NCBI RefSeq assembly: GCF_016900655.1
Contig: NZ_JACJKH010000014.1
Location: forward strand, 1-64,000
Direction: 5' to 3'
DNA length: 64,000 bases
Source: Drancourtella massiliensis
GTDB lineage: Bacteria; Bacillota; Clostridia; Lachnospirales; Lachnospiraceae
This document shows positions 16,526-25,287 of the stretch, piece after piece; position 1 is the stretch's first letter, and each line of letters opens with the position of its first letter. The position numbers and the translations under genes were made by a program. The notes beneath the pieces were generated by a model. It was given only the letters and a program-made list of their open reading frames with translations, had not been told where the DNA came from and did no database searches.

Positions 16526-18487
16526 GTGGAGAGAAATGAGATTCCGGGGCAGGGGGCCTGCAGGATTGAGAGTGGATTCTGGAACCGGTATATCGGGGTG
16601 ATACGGAATGGTGTAATTCCGTATCAGTGGGATATTTTGAATGATCGGAGAGAGGATGCCGAGCCCAGTCATGCGATCGACAATTTCCGGATTGCGGCAG
16701 GTGAGATGGAGGGGGCGTTTTACGGGCAGGTGTTTCAGGACAGTGATGTGTATAAGTGGCTGGAGGCTGTCGGAAATATTTTAATGCTGGAGCGTGATCC
16801 TCATCTGGAGGAGCAGGCGGATTCTCTGATTGATCTGATTGTAAAAGCGCAGGAGCCGGACGGGTATCTGGATACCTATTTTACGATTCGGGAGCCGGAC
16901 AAAAAGTGGAGTGATCTGCTGGAGTGCCATGAGCTTTATTGTGCGGGGCATATGATCGAGGGAGCGATTGCTTATTATCAGGCAACGGGAAAAGAAAAGA
17001 TCTACCGGGCGGCCTGTCGTCTTGCGGACTATCTGACGCAAATCTTTGGACAGGAAGAGGGAAAGATGCACGGTTACCCGGGGCATCAGGAGATTGAACT
17101 TGCATTGCTGAAGCTGTACGAGGTTTCGGGAGAAGAGCAGTATCTGCGGCTTGCTTCATATTTTCTGGAGACCAGAGGGACGAACCGCTTTTTTGAGGAG
17201 GAGTTTGAAAAGCGCGGAAGGACCACTTTCTGGAACGGGGCAAAAATTCCGGAACCCAATGAGAGGTACAATCACTATCCTTATAGCTATTACAATCAGT
17301 TTCATGCACCGGTCCGGCAGCAGGAGACGGCGGTTGGCCATGCGGTGCGAGCCATGTATATGTACACGGCGATGGCTGATCTTGCGGCAAAGACGAAGGA
17401 CCAGGAACTTTACCGGGTCTGCAGAAGGCTGTGGGATGATGTGACTACAAAGCAGATGTATCTGACCGGCGGAATCGGTGCGACTTCGTCCGGAGAAGCG
17501 TTTACGCAAGACTACGATCTGCCGAATGATACGAATTATTCCGAGACCTGCGCGTCCATCGGACTGATTTTTTTTGCTCATAGAATGCTGCAGTGCGAAA
17601 CGGATTCGGTATACGGGGATGTAATGGAGCAGGCTCTGTATAATACTGTGCTTGGCGGAATGAACTATGAAGGGAACCGGTTTTTCTATGTGAATCCGCT
17701 GGAAGCGGTTCCGGAGGTAAGCAAGGCAAATCCGGAGCGGCATCATGTCGGGACTCTCCGCAGGAAATGGTTCGCATGTGCCTGTTGTCCGCCGAATCTC
17801 GCAAGGCTGATCGGAAGTCTTTGGAAATATATTTATACGGTCGGGGAAAGCCGGGTCAATGTCCAGCTGTATATTGCAGGGACTGCGCATCTGAATACAG
17901 GGGGACAGACGCTTTCGGTCATCCAGAAAACAGAGTATCCGAACGATGGCAAGATCAGCTTTACGATTCAGGGTGATGGAGAAAGAGATATTGAATTTGC
18001 GCTTCGGATTCCCGGCTGGGCAGAAAACTGGCGCTTTACGATCAATGGAGAAGCGGTGGTGCCGGATCAGGTTGAAAAGGGATATGCTGTGTTTTGCAGG
18101 AGTTGGAAACAGGAGACCACGATTCAGGCAGATTTTGAGATGAAAGCACAGTTTGTCGGGGCAAATCCGAAGATCCATTATGATCTTGGCAGGGCGGCCA
18201 TGACAAGAGGACCACTGGTGTACTGCCTGGAGGAAGCGGACAACGGGCCGCGTCTGGATGAACTGGTGCTGAATACGGAAGCGGGAATCCGGGAGACGGC
18301 CCGTCCGGAGTGGAATGGATATGTGGAGCTGGATGCAGATGCTGTCCGGATCAAACTGCCGGAGGGGCAGGACCTTTACATGCCGTATCGTCCGGTGAAG
18401 GAAAAAGTCAAAGTCCGGGCTGTCCCGTATTATTTGTGGAACAACCGGGGTGAAGGAGAAATGCAGGTCTGGATGAAAGCAGATTGA
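16526..18487 (+). CDS. GH127-family glycosidase (beta-L-arabinofuranosidase type)
   Basis: A 653-residue enzyme of the DUF1680/GH127 family. The zinc and nucleophile cluster CACCPPNLARL is near residue 417, and a conserved SETCASIG lies near 340, matching the Cys-nucleophile/Glu arrangement of the family. No signal peptide, so it acts on imported oligosaccharides. It uses a GTG start at 16526 after GAGGAGTGATGGACA; no in-frame ATG fits better. Likely in one operon with the DUF4432 and perhaps MATE genes. Confidence 0.88.
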   Translation: MERNEIPGQGACRIESGFWNRYIGVIRNGVIPYQWDILNDRREDAEPSHAIDNFRIAAGEMEGAFYGQVFQDSDVYKWLEAVGNILMLERDPHLEEQADSLIDLIVKAQEPDGYLDTYFTIREPDKKWSDLLECHELYCAGHMIEGAIAYYQATGKEKIYRAACRLADYLTQIFGQEEGKMHGYPGHQEIELALLKLYEVSGEEQYLRLASYFLETRGTNRFFEEEFEKRGRTTFWNGAKIPEPNERYNHYPYSYYNQFHAPVRQQETAVGHAVRAMYMYTAMADLAAKTKDQELYRVCRRLWDDVTTKQMYLTGGIGATSSGEAFTQDYDLPNDTNYSETCASIGLIFFAHRMLQCETDSVYGDVMEQALYNTVLGGMNYEGNRFFYVNPLEAVPEVSKANPERHHVGTLRRKWFACACCPPNLARLIGSLWKYIYTVGESRVNVQLYIAGTAHLNTGGQTLSVIQKTEYPNDGKISFTIQGDGERDIEFALRIPGWAENWRFTINGEAVVPDQVEKGYAVFCRSWKQETTIQADFEMKAQFVGANPKIHYDLGRAAMTRGPLVYCLEEADNGPRLDELVLNTEAGIRETARPEWNGYVELDADAVRIKLPEGQDLYMPYRPVKEKVKVRAVPYYLWNNRGEGEMQVWMKAD

Positions 18488-18513
18488 CAGATAAAGAAAG
18501 AGGAGGAATGGGT

Positions 18514-19479
18514 ATGAATCCGTATATTGGACATGATTCGCAGATCTGGAGTGTGGAAGAACACCGCCTTGTAGGCGGAAAAGGAGATGGAATGCGTCTG
18601 CTGGAAATCAGCAGCGGGACAGGGGTGCATCTGACGGTGTCGCTGGACCGTGCGGCGGATATTTCCAGACTTCGGTTCCGCGGAATCAATATGGGGTACT
18701 TTTCCCCGTGCGGGTATGTGGGACCGGCATATTATGACAGGAGAGAGAATCATTTTCTCAAATCCTTTACAGCAGGATTTTTGACCACATGCGGTCTGGA
18801 ATCGGCAGGCGTGCCGTGTGAAGACGGCGGGGAACAGGTGCCGATGCACGGTTCGATCGCCAATGTCCCTGCGGAATATTACCGGTGGGAGGAGGAAGAC
18901 GGCGAGATCGTTGTTCATGCGCAGATGCGGGACGAGGTGATTTTTGGCAGGAAACTGAAGCTGATAAGAGAGATCCGGGTCAGCCTTACGGAAGCTTCGT
19001 TTACGATCTGTGACAGGATTGTCAATGAAGGAGACCGGACGGAGCCGATTGAGCTTTTGTACCATATGAATATGGGCTATCCACTCCTGGATGAAGACAG
19101 TATTGTGGAAGTATCCTCGGAACAGGTGCGCCCGCGCAATGCCCATGCGGCAGAAGACCTGGAAAACTGGATGCATATGGAGAAACCGCAGGCAGGCTAT
19201 GAGGAACGCTGTTATTACCATGAATGTAAAAAAGAGGGTCGTGCGTCCATCTGCCAGCCGAAACTTGGAATCGGCCTGGAAATCCGGTTTGATCCGAAGA
19301 AACTGGACTGCTTTACCGAGTGGAAAATGATGGGCGTCCGGGATTATGTGCTTGGCCTGGAATGTGGCAACTGTTATCCGGACGGCAGAGATGTCATGAG
19401 GAGGGACGGCCGCCTGAAATTTGTGGAACCGGGAGAGACCCTTATCTATCATGTGAAAGTGCGTTTGTTCGAGAAATAG
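18514..19479 (+). CDS. DUF4432 (aldose-1-epimerase-like) protein
   Basis: A 321-residue protein of the DUF4432 family, a beta-sandwich related to galactose mutarotase, seen often beside glycosidases. Visible conserved pieces include DRAADISRLRFRG near residue 47, PMHGSI near 110 and YHMNMGYP near 188. ATG 18514 is seven bases after AGGAGG; an ATG six bases earlier is too close. It starts 27 bp after the GH127 stop, so a role in handling sugars released by that enzyme is likely. Confidence 0.8.
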   Translation: MNPYIGHDSQIWSVEEHRLVGGKGDGMRLLEISSGTGVHLTVSLDRAADISRLRFRGINMGYFSPCGYVGPAYYDRRENHFLKSFTAGFLTTCGLESAGVPCEDGGEQVPMHGSIANVPAEYYRWEEEDGEIVVHAQMRDEVIFGRKLKLIREIRVSLTEASFTICDRIVNEGDRTEPIELLYHMNMGYPLLDEDSIVEVSSEQVRPRNAHAAEDLENWMHMEKPQAGYEERCYYHECKKEGRASICQPKLGIGLEIRFDPKKLDCFTEWKMMGVRDYVLGLECGNCYPDGRDVMRRDGRLKFVEPGETLIYHVKVRLFEK

Positions 19480-19556
19480 AGAAACCGGGCAGAAAGGATT
19501 GTATCCTCCAGACAGAAGTTTTATAATAGACATTACGTGAAAAGGGGGATATACAA

Positions 19557-20921
19557 ATGAGAGGAAAAGAGAAGGTGGACAGATCCGGATATTTATTCAG
19601 CAGCCGGGATCTGACGGCTTTGCTGATTCCGCTGGTAATTGAGCAGCTTTTATCCGTACTGGTCGGGATGGCGGACAGCATTATGGTAGCGAATGTAGGA
19701 GAAGCGGCGGTTTCCGGGGTGTCGCTGGTGGATAATATCATGGTGCTTCTGATCAACGTGTTTTCTGCTCTTGCAACCGGAGGTGCCGTGGTTGCAGGGC
19801 AGTATCTTGGACGAAAAGATAAAGAAAAAGCCAGACAGGCTGCTACACAGCTTATCTGGTTTATTACGATCTGTGCAGTTGTGATTACCGTACTGATTTA
19901 TCTGTGCAAAAGCTGGATTCTTCATGGAGTGTTTGGAAAGATCGAAGAGGATGTCATGCGGCATGCAGACATTTATCTGATGATTGTGGCGGCATCTGTT
20001 CCGTTCATTGCATTATATAACGGCGGTGCGGCTATTTTCCGTACAATGGGGAATTCGGAAGTTTCCATGCGGGTGTCTGTTATTATGAATATTATCAATG
20101 TGACAGGTAACGCATGTTTGATTTATGGACTGCACAGGGGAACTGAAGGGGTGGCTGTTCCAACGCTCATATCCAGAATGGTGGCGGCGATACTGATCAT
20201 TTCTCTGCTGCTTCGTCCGGGTCAGACAATATCCATGGAGAGAAATCTACATTACCGTCCGGACTGGCAGATGATCAGGAACATTTTGAAGGTCGGAATT
20301 CCGAATGGACTGGAAAACAGTATGTTTCAGCTTGGAAAGATCATTGTATTGAGCCTTGTTTCTACATTTGGTACATATGCAATTGCGGCCAATGCGGTTT
20401 CCAATACTATTGCTTCTTTTCAGGTTCTTCCGGGAATGGCCATCGCACTGGGAGTGACGACGGTTATTGCCAGATGTGTGGGTGCCGGAGATTATGAGCA
20501 GGTTAAATACTACACAAAGAAACTTATGATCATTACATATTTGAGCATGATTGTAACCAATACGATTATTCTGTTTGTACTGCCGTGGATTTTAAAAGCG
20601 TATCATTTGTCGAAGCTTACGGCATCCACAACGACACAGATTGTCGGATTCTATGCAATATGCAGTGTACTGATCTGGCCGCTGGCATTTACAACACCGG
20701 CTGTATTCCGGGCAGCAGGAGATGCAAGGATGTGTATGGTTATTTCTGTGGTTTCCATGTGGATTTTCCGGATTATTTTCAGCTATATTCTGGGACAGTA
20801 TTTTGGAATGGGTGTATTTGGCGTCTGGGTTGCCATGATTATCGACTGGGTTGCCCGCTCTGTCTGTTTTCTGCTCCGCTTTAAAAGCGGAAAATGGAAG
20901 CATGAAGCAATTGTCTCCTGA
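19557..20921 (+). CDS. MATE-family efflux transporter
   Basis: A 454-residue membrane protein with twelve predicted helices in two repeats. The MATE signature region IPLVIEQLLSVLVGMADSIM is near residue 22 and the second repeat begins around VGIPNGLENSMFQLGKIIVL. It exports drugs or metabolites using Na+ or H+. Start after AAAGGGGGATATACAA. It lies downstream of the glycosidase genes but a 77-bp gap leaves operon membership open. Confidence 0.88.
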   Translation: MRGKEKVDRSGYLFSSRDLTALLIPLVIEQLLSVLVGMADSIMVANVGEAAVSGVSLVDNIMVLLINVFSALATGGAVVAGQYLGRKDKEKARQAATQLIWFITICAVVITVLIYLCKSWILHGVFGKIEEDVMRHADIYLMIVAASVPFIALYNGGAAIFRTMGNSEVSMRVSVIMNIINVTGNACLIYGLHRGTEGVAVPTLISRMVAAILIISLLLRPGQTISMERNLHYRPDWQMIRNILKVGIPNGLENSMFQLGKIIVLSLVSTFGTYAIAANAVSNTIASFQVLPGMAIALGVTTVIARCVGAGDYEQVKYYTKKLMIITYLSMIVTNTIILFVLPWILKAYHLSKLTASTTTQIVGFYAICSVLIWPLAFTTPAVFRAAGDARMCMVISVVSMWIFRIIFSYILGQYFGMGVFGVWVAMIIDWVARSVCFLLRFKSGKWKHEAIVS

Positions 20922-20933
20922 AAAAGAAGAAAA

Positions 20934-21737
20934 TCAGGAACCGGGAGCTGCCTGCTGCTTCCGGTATTCTCTTGGCGACATGTGAAAGCGCTCCTTAAAG
21001 GCACGGTTGAATGTGCGCAGACTGGTGAAACCGGCATTCATGGCAAGTTCAGTAACCGGAAGCGAGGTGTTCTTCAACAGCCCAAGTGCACAGTTCAGAC
21101 GAAGGTCATTTAAATACTGGTTAAAGTTTGTATGAAAAACGGAGGAAAAGACACGGGAAAGCGCAAACTGGCTGTAACCAAGATCTTTGGCCATCCGGGA
21201 CAAAGAGAGCTCTTCTGTAAAATGTCCTGCCATGTAGGAGACGGCATCAAATACAATGTCCTGCCCTGTCAAATCCTTTTTGGGCTGTAGAGAGAAAAGC
21301 GAAAGTGTCCGGGAAAGGATGATCTGGGTGTAGGACTGACAAAGCACTGAAGTCCAGGCAGGGGTTCCAAGATTCAGAAGAGACTGCAGGGCATACGTAA
21401 TGTCCGGATGGACGTCTGCCGCAGACAGGACAGGATATTCAGGAACAAAGTTTTGAAGATGATCTGAGAATGGACCCGAAAGCGAAGGGGCGGCAAGCAG
21501 ATAAACTGCCTGACAGAACGCGCTGTCAAAGACCTGATAGTGGTGGATCTGCTCAGGAAATACAATTCCGAAATCGCCGGTATTCATATGGAAAAGCTCT
21601 GTACCGATGCCAAGTTCCAGCGTACCACTGGTAACAAAAATGCATTCCAGTGACCGGTGAAGGTGGGGAGGAACATGGACAGAAGTCTTTTTCTCAATTT
21701 CCATACTGGATTCTTTCAGTTCATAAAAAAAGTGCAT
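20934..21737 (-). CDS. AraC-family transcriptional regulator
   Basis: A 267-residue regulator: an N-terminal cupin-like ligand domain (HVPPHLHRSLECIFV) and two C-terminal helix-turn-helix motifs (LSRMAKDLGYSQFALSRVF and VTELAMNAGFTSLRTFNRAF). ATG 21737 lies eight bases after AGGAGGG; ATG 21743 is too close. The gene converges on the MATE gene and is a candidate sugar-responsive regulator for the GH127 cluster. Confidence 0.88.
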   Translation of the reverse strand: MHFFYELKESSMEIEKKTSVHVPPHLHRSLECIFVTSGTLELGIGTELFHMNTGDFGIVFPEQIHHYQVFDSAFCQAVYLLAAPSLSGPFSDHLQNFVPEYPVLSAADVHPDITYALQSLLNLGTPAWTSVLCQSYTQIILSRTLSLFSLQPKKDLTGQDIVFDAVSYMAGHFTEELSLSRMAKDLGYSQFALSRVFSSVFHTNFNQYLNDLRLNCALGLLKNTSLPVTELAMNAGFTSLRTFNRAFKERFHMSPREYRKQQAAPGS

Positions 21738-21843
21738 ATACATATCCCTCCTGCAAAATCTGGCCGGTTTCTCCATATATTTGACAAGAATTATAGCGAA
21801 AATTAAGCTACAATGCAATCAAAATTAAAAGGAGGTGCCGGAA

Positions 21844-21924
21844 ATGCTTAGAAAATGGAGTGCATTTTTAAGAGAGTCTTTCGAGACATGCATGGAGCAG
21901 ATCTACACAAGAGATCTTTTCTAA
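21844..21924 (+). CDS. Small ORF, 26 residues, strong ribosome binding site
   Basis: Encodes a peptide beginning MLRKWSAFLRESFET, Cys at residue 16, ending YTRDLF. It is preceded by AAAGGAGGTGCCGGAA, one of the best ribosome binding sites in the window, and followed 34 bases later by a strong terminator. TTGACA at 21781 and TACAAT at 21809 lie upstream, but 22 bp apart. It occupies an otherwise empty gap between AraC and PepSY genes. I do not recognise it. Confidence 0.4.
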   Translation: MLRKWSAFLRESFETCMEQIYTRDLF

Positions 21925-21956
21925 CAGATGGCGGGAAGGACAATGAAAGACAAAAG

Positions 21957-22013
21957 AAAAAGGCGGTTGCCGTGATCCGGTCAGGAATCAGACCGGTTAC
22001 GGCAGCCGCCTTT
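21957..22013. terminator. Bidirectional terminator between small ORF and PepSY gene
   Basis: AAAGGCGGTTGCCGTGATCC pairs with GGTTACGGCAGCCGCCTTT, continuing through CGGTC/GACCG; a stem of more than 20 bp. Confidence 0.85.
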
Positions 22014-22045
22014 CATCATGTTTCAGTTTTTCTTACAGGGAGCTG

Positions 22046-22690
22046 TTATGCTCTCTCTTCGCTCCATTTCAGGAAGTTTCCTGTATTTGCATCAATTTCG
22101 AATTCATACTCGGTCTGCTGGTAGATGATATCTCCTTCGTAGATATATTTTCCATCATCATGTTCCAGCTCCATGCGCAGATCCTGCTCGGTTGCGCCCG
22201 GAACCCGTTCCAAAGCTGCGGCTTTTGCGTCCGCTTCACTGATCTGAACATTCGGAGTCTGGGTAGTTCCGGTATTGCTCTGGGTATTGTTCTGAGTATT
22301 ATTCTGGGTGTTATCCTGGGTGCTGTTCTGGGTGTCATCCTGTGACTGAGCCGTGTCTGTATTGCCGGCAGTGTCTGTGCCGCTTTGAATCTGACTGCGT
22401 CCGTTTCCTGTAGTTTCCGTATCGTAACTCAGGATGTCGCCGTTTTCTGCGTTGATTTCATAATCATATTCGGTATCACCGGAACTGAACTTGATTTCAT
22501 AAGTGGTTCTTCCGTCGTCCCGTTCCTTAGAAGACTGGAATCTGGAAATATCAGATTCAGCTACGCCTGCATTTTCCAGAGCGATCTCTTTTGCCTTTGC
22601 TTCTCCGATATCATTTCCTCCTCCGCATCCGGCCGCCAGACCGAGAAGTGTAAGGGTAACTGCTGCTGTAACAATCATTCTTTTTTTCAT
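22046..22690 (-). CDS. Lipoprotein with two PepSY domains
   Basis: A 214-residue protein starting MKKRMIV with lipobox LGLAAGC, so it is anchored outside the membrane. Two PepSY repeats (about residues 28-90 and 145-212) each carry the YEI/YEFEID...NG pattern and are joined by a low-complexity Thr/Gln/Asn linker made of DNTQNNTQ-like units. PepSY proteins inhibit proteases or modulate sensors. It lies 109 bp downstream of a two-component kinase and appears to have its own regulated promoter. Confidence 0.85.
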   Translation of the reverse strand: MKKRMIVTAAVTLTLLGLAAGCGGGNDIGEAKAKEIALENAGVAESDISRFQSSKERDDGRTTYEIKFSSGDTEYDYEINAENGDILSYDTETTGNGRSQIQSGTDTAGNTDTAQSQDDTQNSTQDNTQNNTQNNTQSNTGTTQTPNVQISEADAKAAALERVPGATEQDLRMELEHDDGKYIYEGDIIYQQTEYEFEIDANTGNFLKWSEERA

Positions 22691-22751
22691 AATAAATCTC
22701 CTTTCTATAATGTCCCTCTGGTTTTTCGGGGTGTTTCTTTTGTTGTTAATG

Positions 22752-22785
22752 AAAGTATAGTACCCAAAGATTAAAGGAACATTAA
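22752..22785 (-). promoter_or_regulatory. Promoter with 11-bp direct repeats before the PepSY gene
   Basis: On the minus strand, CTTTAAT occurs twice exactly 11 bp apart (plus positions 22779-22785 and 22768-22774), followed by -10 TATACT at 22757-22752. Tandem 11-bp repeats in place of a -35 are typical of OmpR/PhoP activators, here probably the adjacent regulator. Confidence 0.5.
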
Positions 22786-22799
22786 AGAAAATGAGAAAT

Positions 22800-24158
22800 T
22801 TAATTTTTTTCTTCCGGAAGCAGGAAGGTAAGGGCAGTACCTTTGCCAAGGGTACTTTCGGCGGTGATCGTACCGCCATGTGCCTCGACAATCCATTTCA
22901 CCATGGAAAGTCCAAGTCCGGAATGACCGGATGCGCTCCGGGAGGTGTCTGCCCGGTAAAACCGTTCCCAGATGTGGGGCAGATCTTCTTTGGAAATGCC
23001 GATGCCGTCATCTTCTACGGAGCCGGCGATAAATCCGTTCTGCCGGAAACAGGAGACGAAAATGTGTCCGCCTTCTCTTCCATAATAAATAGCATTGGAA
23101 ATCAGATTGACAAGCATCCGGATATAAAAGGTTTCGTCTGCGGAAGCATACAGTTCCGGCTCAATCTGTGTGCTGATTGTAATCTGTTTTTCTTCAGCCA
23201 GAATTGACTGTTCTTCGCAGACCATCTCGGTGAGTTCGCTGAGATTGAGTGATTCCATCTGAAGCTGCTGTCTTCCCTGATCTGCCCTTGAGAGCAGCAG
23301 AAGCTGGGAAATAATCTGAGCCATATTCCGCGCCTTTTTTTCGATCAGTTCAATCTGCTGACGGTGTTCACCGTTCAGGGTTTCGTCGGCAAGTGCCGCG
23401 TCACACTGGGCCAGAATCACGGTAATCGGAGTACGAAGCTCATGGGAAACATCAGAAGTAAACTGCTGTTCCCTCCGGAAGGCATGTTCAATCCGGTCAA
23501 GCAGCTGGTCAAATGTATCGGCAAGCTGATAAATTTCATCGGTTCCATTTCCAAGCTCGACGCGTCGGGAAAGATCCTGGTTTGTCTGAATTTCCTGTAC
23601 CGTATCCGTGATCCTGCGGACAGGGCGGAGCGTCCTTCGCGTAAAGAGATATCCGATCACTGCAGTCAACACAACCAGAAGCGGAAGCACAATCATGGCG
23701 AAACGGAGCGTGATCCGGAAACTGGATTCCGCCTCTGTGACAGAGGAAATTCCGCGGATATAGACGAGTCCATAGCCGGAAATCCGGTGGGCAAGGTCAA
23801 ACACGTACCACTGACGGCCGGAATCGGAAAGTGTCTGGAGCTGTCCGTCGGAAAAATCCGGCTTCAGATCAAATCCGTAGGGAATCCGTCCATACAGAAG
23901 CTCTCCGGTCTCCGTATAAAGGGACAAATACACACCGCCGTCCAGATCATAGAAATCCGAATCCAGATCAAAAGAACCGTCTTCCCATTCGACATCCTCC
24001 ATGCTTTCCTGCACCTGCTTTTTCAGTGTATTCTGCGTAGAAGCAAGAATCTCCTGATTGCTCAGGGAGAACAAAATCGCAAGAGCCGCGCAGGTCAGAA
24101 GTGTCATGAAAAAGGAATACAGTAATGTTACTTTTAATTTTAAAGATAATCGTTTCAT
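22800..24158 (-). CDS. Sensor histidine kinase with HAMP domain
   Basis: A 452-residue kinase with membrane segments near residues 9-29 and 155-175 around an external domain of about 125 residues. It continues with HAMP (RRTLRPVRRITDTV), H-box DVSHELRTPITVIL (His near 240), N-box NLISNAIYYG and G-box GHSGLGLSMV. It overlaps the response-regulator stop by ATGA. With the PepSY lipoprotein it forms a three-gene envelope-sensing unit. Confidence 0.9.
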   Translation of the reverse strand: MKRLSLKLKVTLLYSFFMTLLTCAALAILFSLSNQEILASTQNTLKKQVQESMEDVEWEDGSFDLDSDFYDLDGGVYLSLYTETGELLYGRIPYGFDLKPDFSDGQLQTLSDSGRQWYVFDLAHRISGYGLVYIRGISSVTEAESSFRITLRFAMIVLPLLVVLTAVIGYLFTRRTLRPVRRITDTVQEIQTNQDLSRRVELGNGTDEIYQLADTFDQLLDRIEHAFRREQQFTSDVSHELRTPITVILAQCDAALADETLNGEHRQQIELIEKKARNMAQIISQLLLLSRADQGRQQLQMESLNLSELTEMVCEEQSILAEEKQITISTQIEPELYASADETFYIRMLVNLISNAIYYGREGGHIFVSCFRQNGFIAGSVEDDGIGISKEDLPHIWERFYRADTSRSASGHSGLGLSMVKWIVEAHGGTITAESTLGKGTALTFLLPEEKN

Positions 24159-24835
24159 GATACCACCTTCAGGACGTATCCGGCGCCCCGTACTGTATGA
24201 ATCAGTTTCGGCTCGTACCCGTCATCGATTTTGCGGCGGAGATAGCGGATATAGACATCGATAACATTGGAACCGCCGGTATAGTCATAATTCCAGATAT
24301 GCTGTTCCAGCTTGTCGCGGGACAGCACGATTCCTTCATTCTGCATCATGTAGCGGAGCAGGGAGAACTCTTTCCCGGAGAGACGGATTTCCGTATCCCC
24401 GCGGAATACCTGATGGGTATCCAGAAGGATCTTCAGATCTGCAGTCTGAAGACAGCTGGATGGAGTCTCGGCAGGTTTGCGTAGCAGTACCCGGATTCGT
24501 GCAAGCAGCTCCTCAAAGGCAAATGGTTTGACAAGATAATCGTTCGCTCCGGCGTCAAGACCTGCCACGCGGTCTTCGATGCTGTCTTTTGCAGTCAGAA
24601 GAAGAACCGGAACGGTACAGCCTCGCTGACGGATTTTCTTTAAGACACTTAAGCCGTCGAGTACCGGCATCATAATATCCAGGACCAGGGCATCATATTC
24701 GGCGCCGGCCATATATTCCAGCACTTCCCGGCCGTTTTTACAGGAATCCACGCTGTAGTGTTCGGCCTTCAGACGTGAAGTAAGAATCTGATTCAGATCC
24801 TTTTCGTCTTCTGCAATTAATATACGCACATGCAT
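24155..24835 (-). CDS. OmpR-family response regulator
   Basis: A 226-residue regulator with receiver motifs AEDEKDL, LDIMMPVLDG (phosphoacceptor Asp near 53) and VKPFAFEELLAR, and a C-terminal winged helix ending DGYEPKLIHTVRGAGYVL. ATG 24835 is used; a GTG two codons later has better spacing from AAGGAGGG. First gene of the RR-kinase-PepSY unit. Confidence 0.9.
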   Translation of the reverse strand: MHVRILIAEDEKDLNQILTSRLKAEHYSVDSCKNGREVLEYMAGAEYDALVLDIMMPVLDGLSVLKKIRQRGCTVPVLLLTAKDSIEDRVAGLDAGANDYLVKPFAFEELLARIRVLLRKPAETPSSCLQTADLKILLDTHQVFRGDTEIRLSGKEFSLLRYMMQNEGIVLSRDKLEQHIWNYDYTGGSNVIDVYIRYLRRKIDDGYEPKLIHTVRGAGYVLKVVS

Positions 24836-24892
24836 CACCCTCCTTTGATACTTTCCAGTATAAATCAGATCCGAAAAGAAAGAAACAAAAAC

Positions 24893-24921
24893 TTGACACC
24901 GGATGATAATCGAAGTATGAT
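24893..24921 (+). promoter_or_regulatory. Sigma-A promoter of the M-box/mgtE transcript
   Basis: Perfect TTGACA (24893-24898), 17-bp spacer, TATGAT (24916-24921). Confidence 0.85.
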
Positions 24922-24927
24922 GGTATA

Positions 24928-25131
24928 GGAAATCGGTAGGTGAGGTTACCACAGGGATCTGGGACACCTAAGATTGCTGCCGCTAAATTGTGGAGACACA
25001 ATGCGCTGGTCAACAGGTTATGTCGGCGATAAGGCATAACCTAACGCAGTTTTTATGCCCTGTGATACTAAAGCTTGTACGTAAGAAAGGACAGGATCAG
25101 GTATCTCCGGTTTTTGCCGGAGATTTTTTTG
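24928..25131 (+). ncRNA. M-box (ykoK) magnesium riboswitch with expression-platform terminator
   Basis: Conserved M-box pieces appear in order: TAGGTGAGGTTACC, then GCTGCCGCTAAATTGTGG, AGACACAATGCGCTGGTCAACAGG (given here in part) and a hairpin AGGTTATG...CATAACCT. These are followed at 25103 by ATCTCCGG-TTTTTG-CCGGAGAT and a T-run. In this class, Mg2+ binding stabilises the aptamer and lets the terminator form, so mgtE is expressed when magnesium is low. The downstream gene being mgtE supports the call. Confidence 0.88.
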
Positions 25132-25287
25132 TTTCACAGGAAATTTCTTCCCTGTAAAACAAAATGTTCCACGGAATGAACAGTAACGTCCGATAAAAGA
25201 AAGGCAGGTGAGGTGCAATGGATGCTGGAGGCAGTTATGACTCGTATTGTTACATGGAAAAATTCATAAAAGAAAGTAGGGATTGCT

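Noticed and set aside
24928-25131. Cobalamin or other riboswitch
   Set aside because: The conserved pieces match the M-box and the gene downstream is mgtE.
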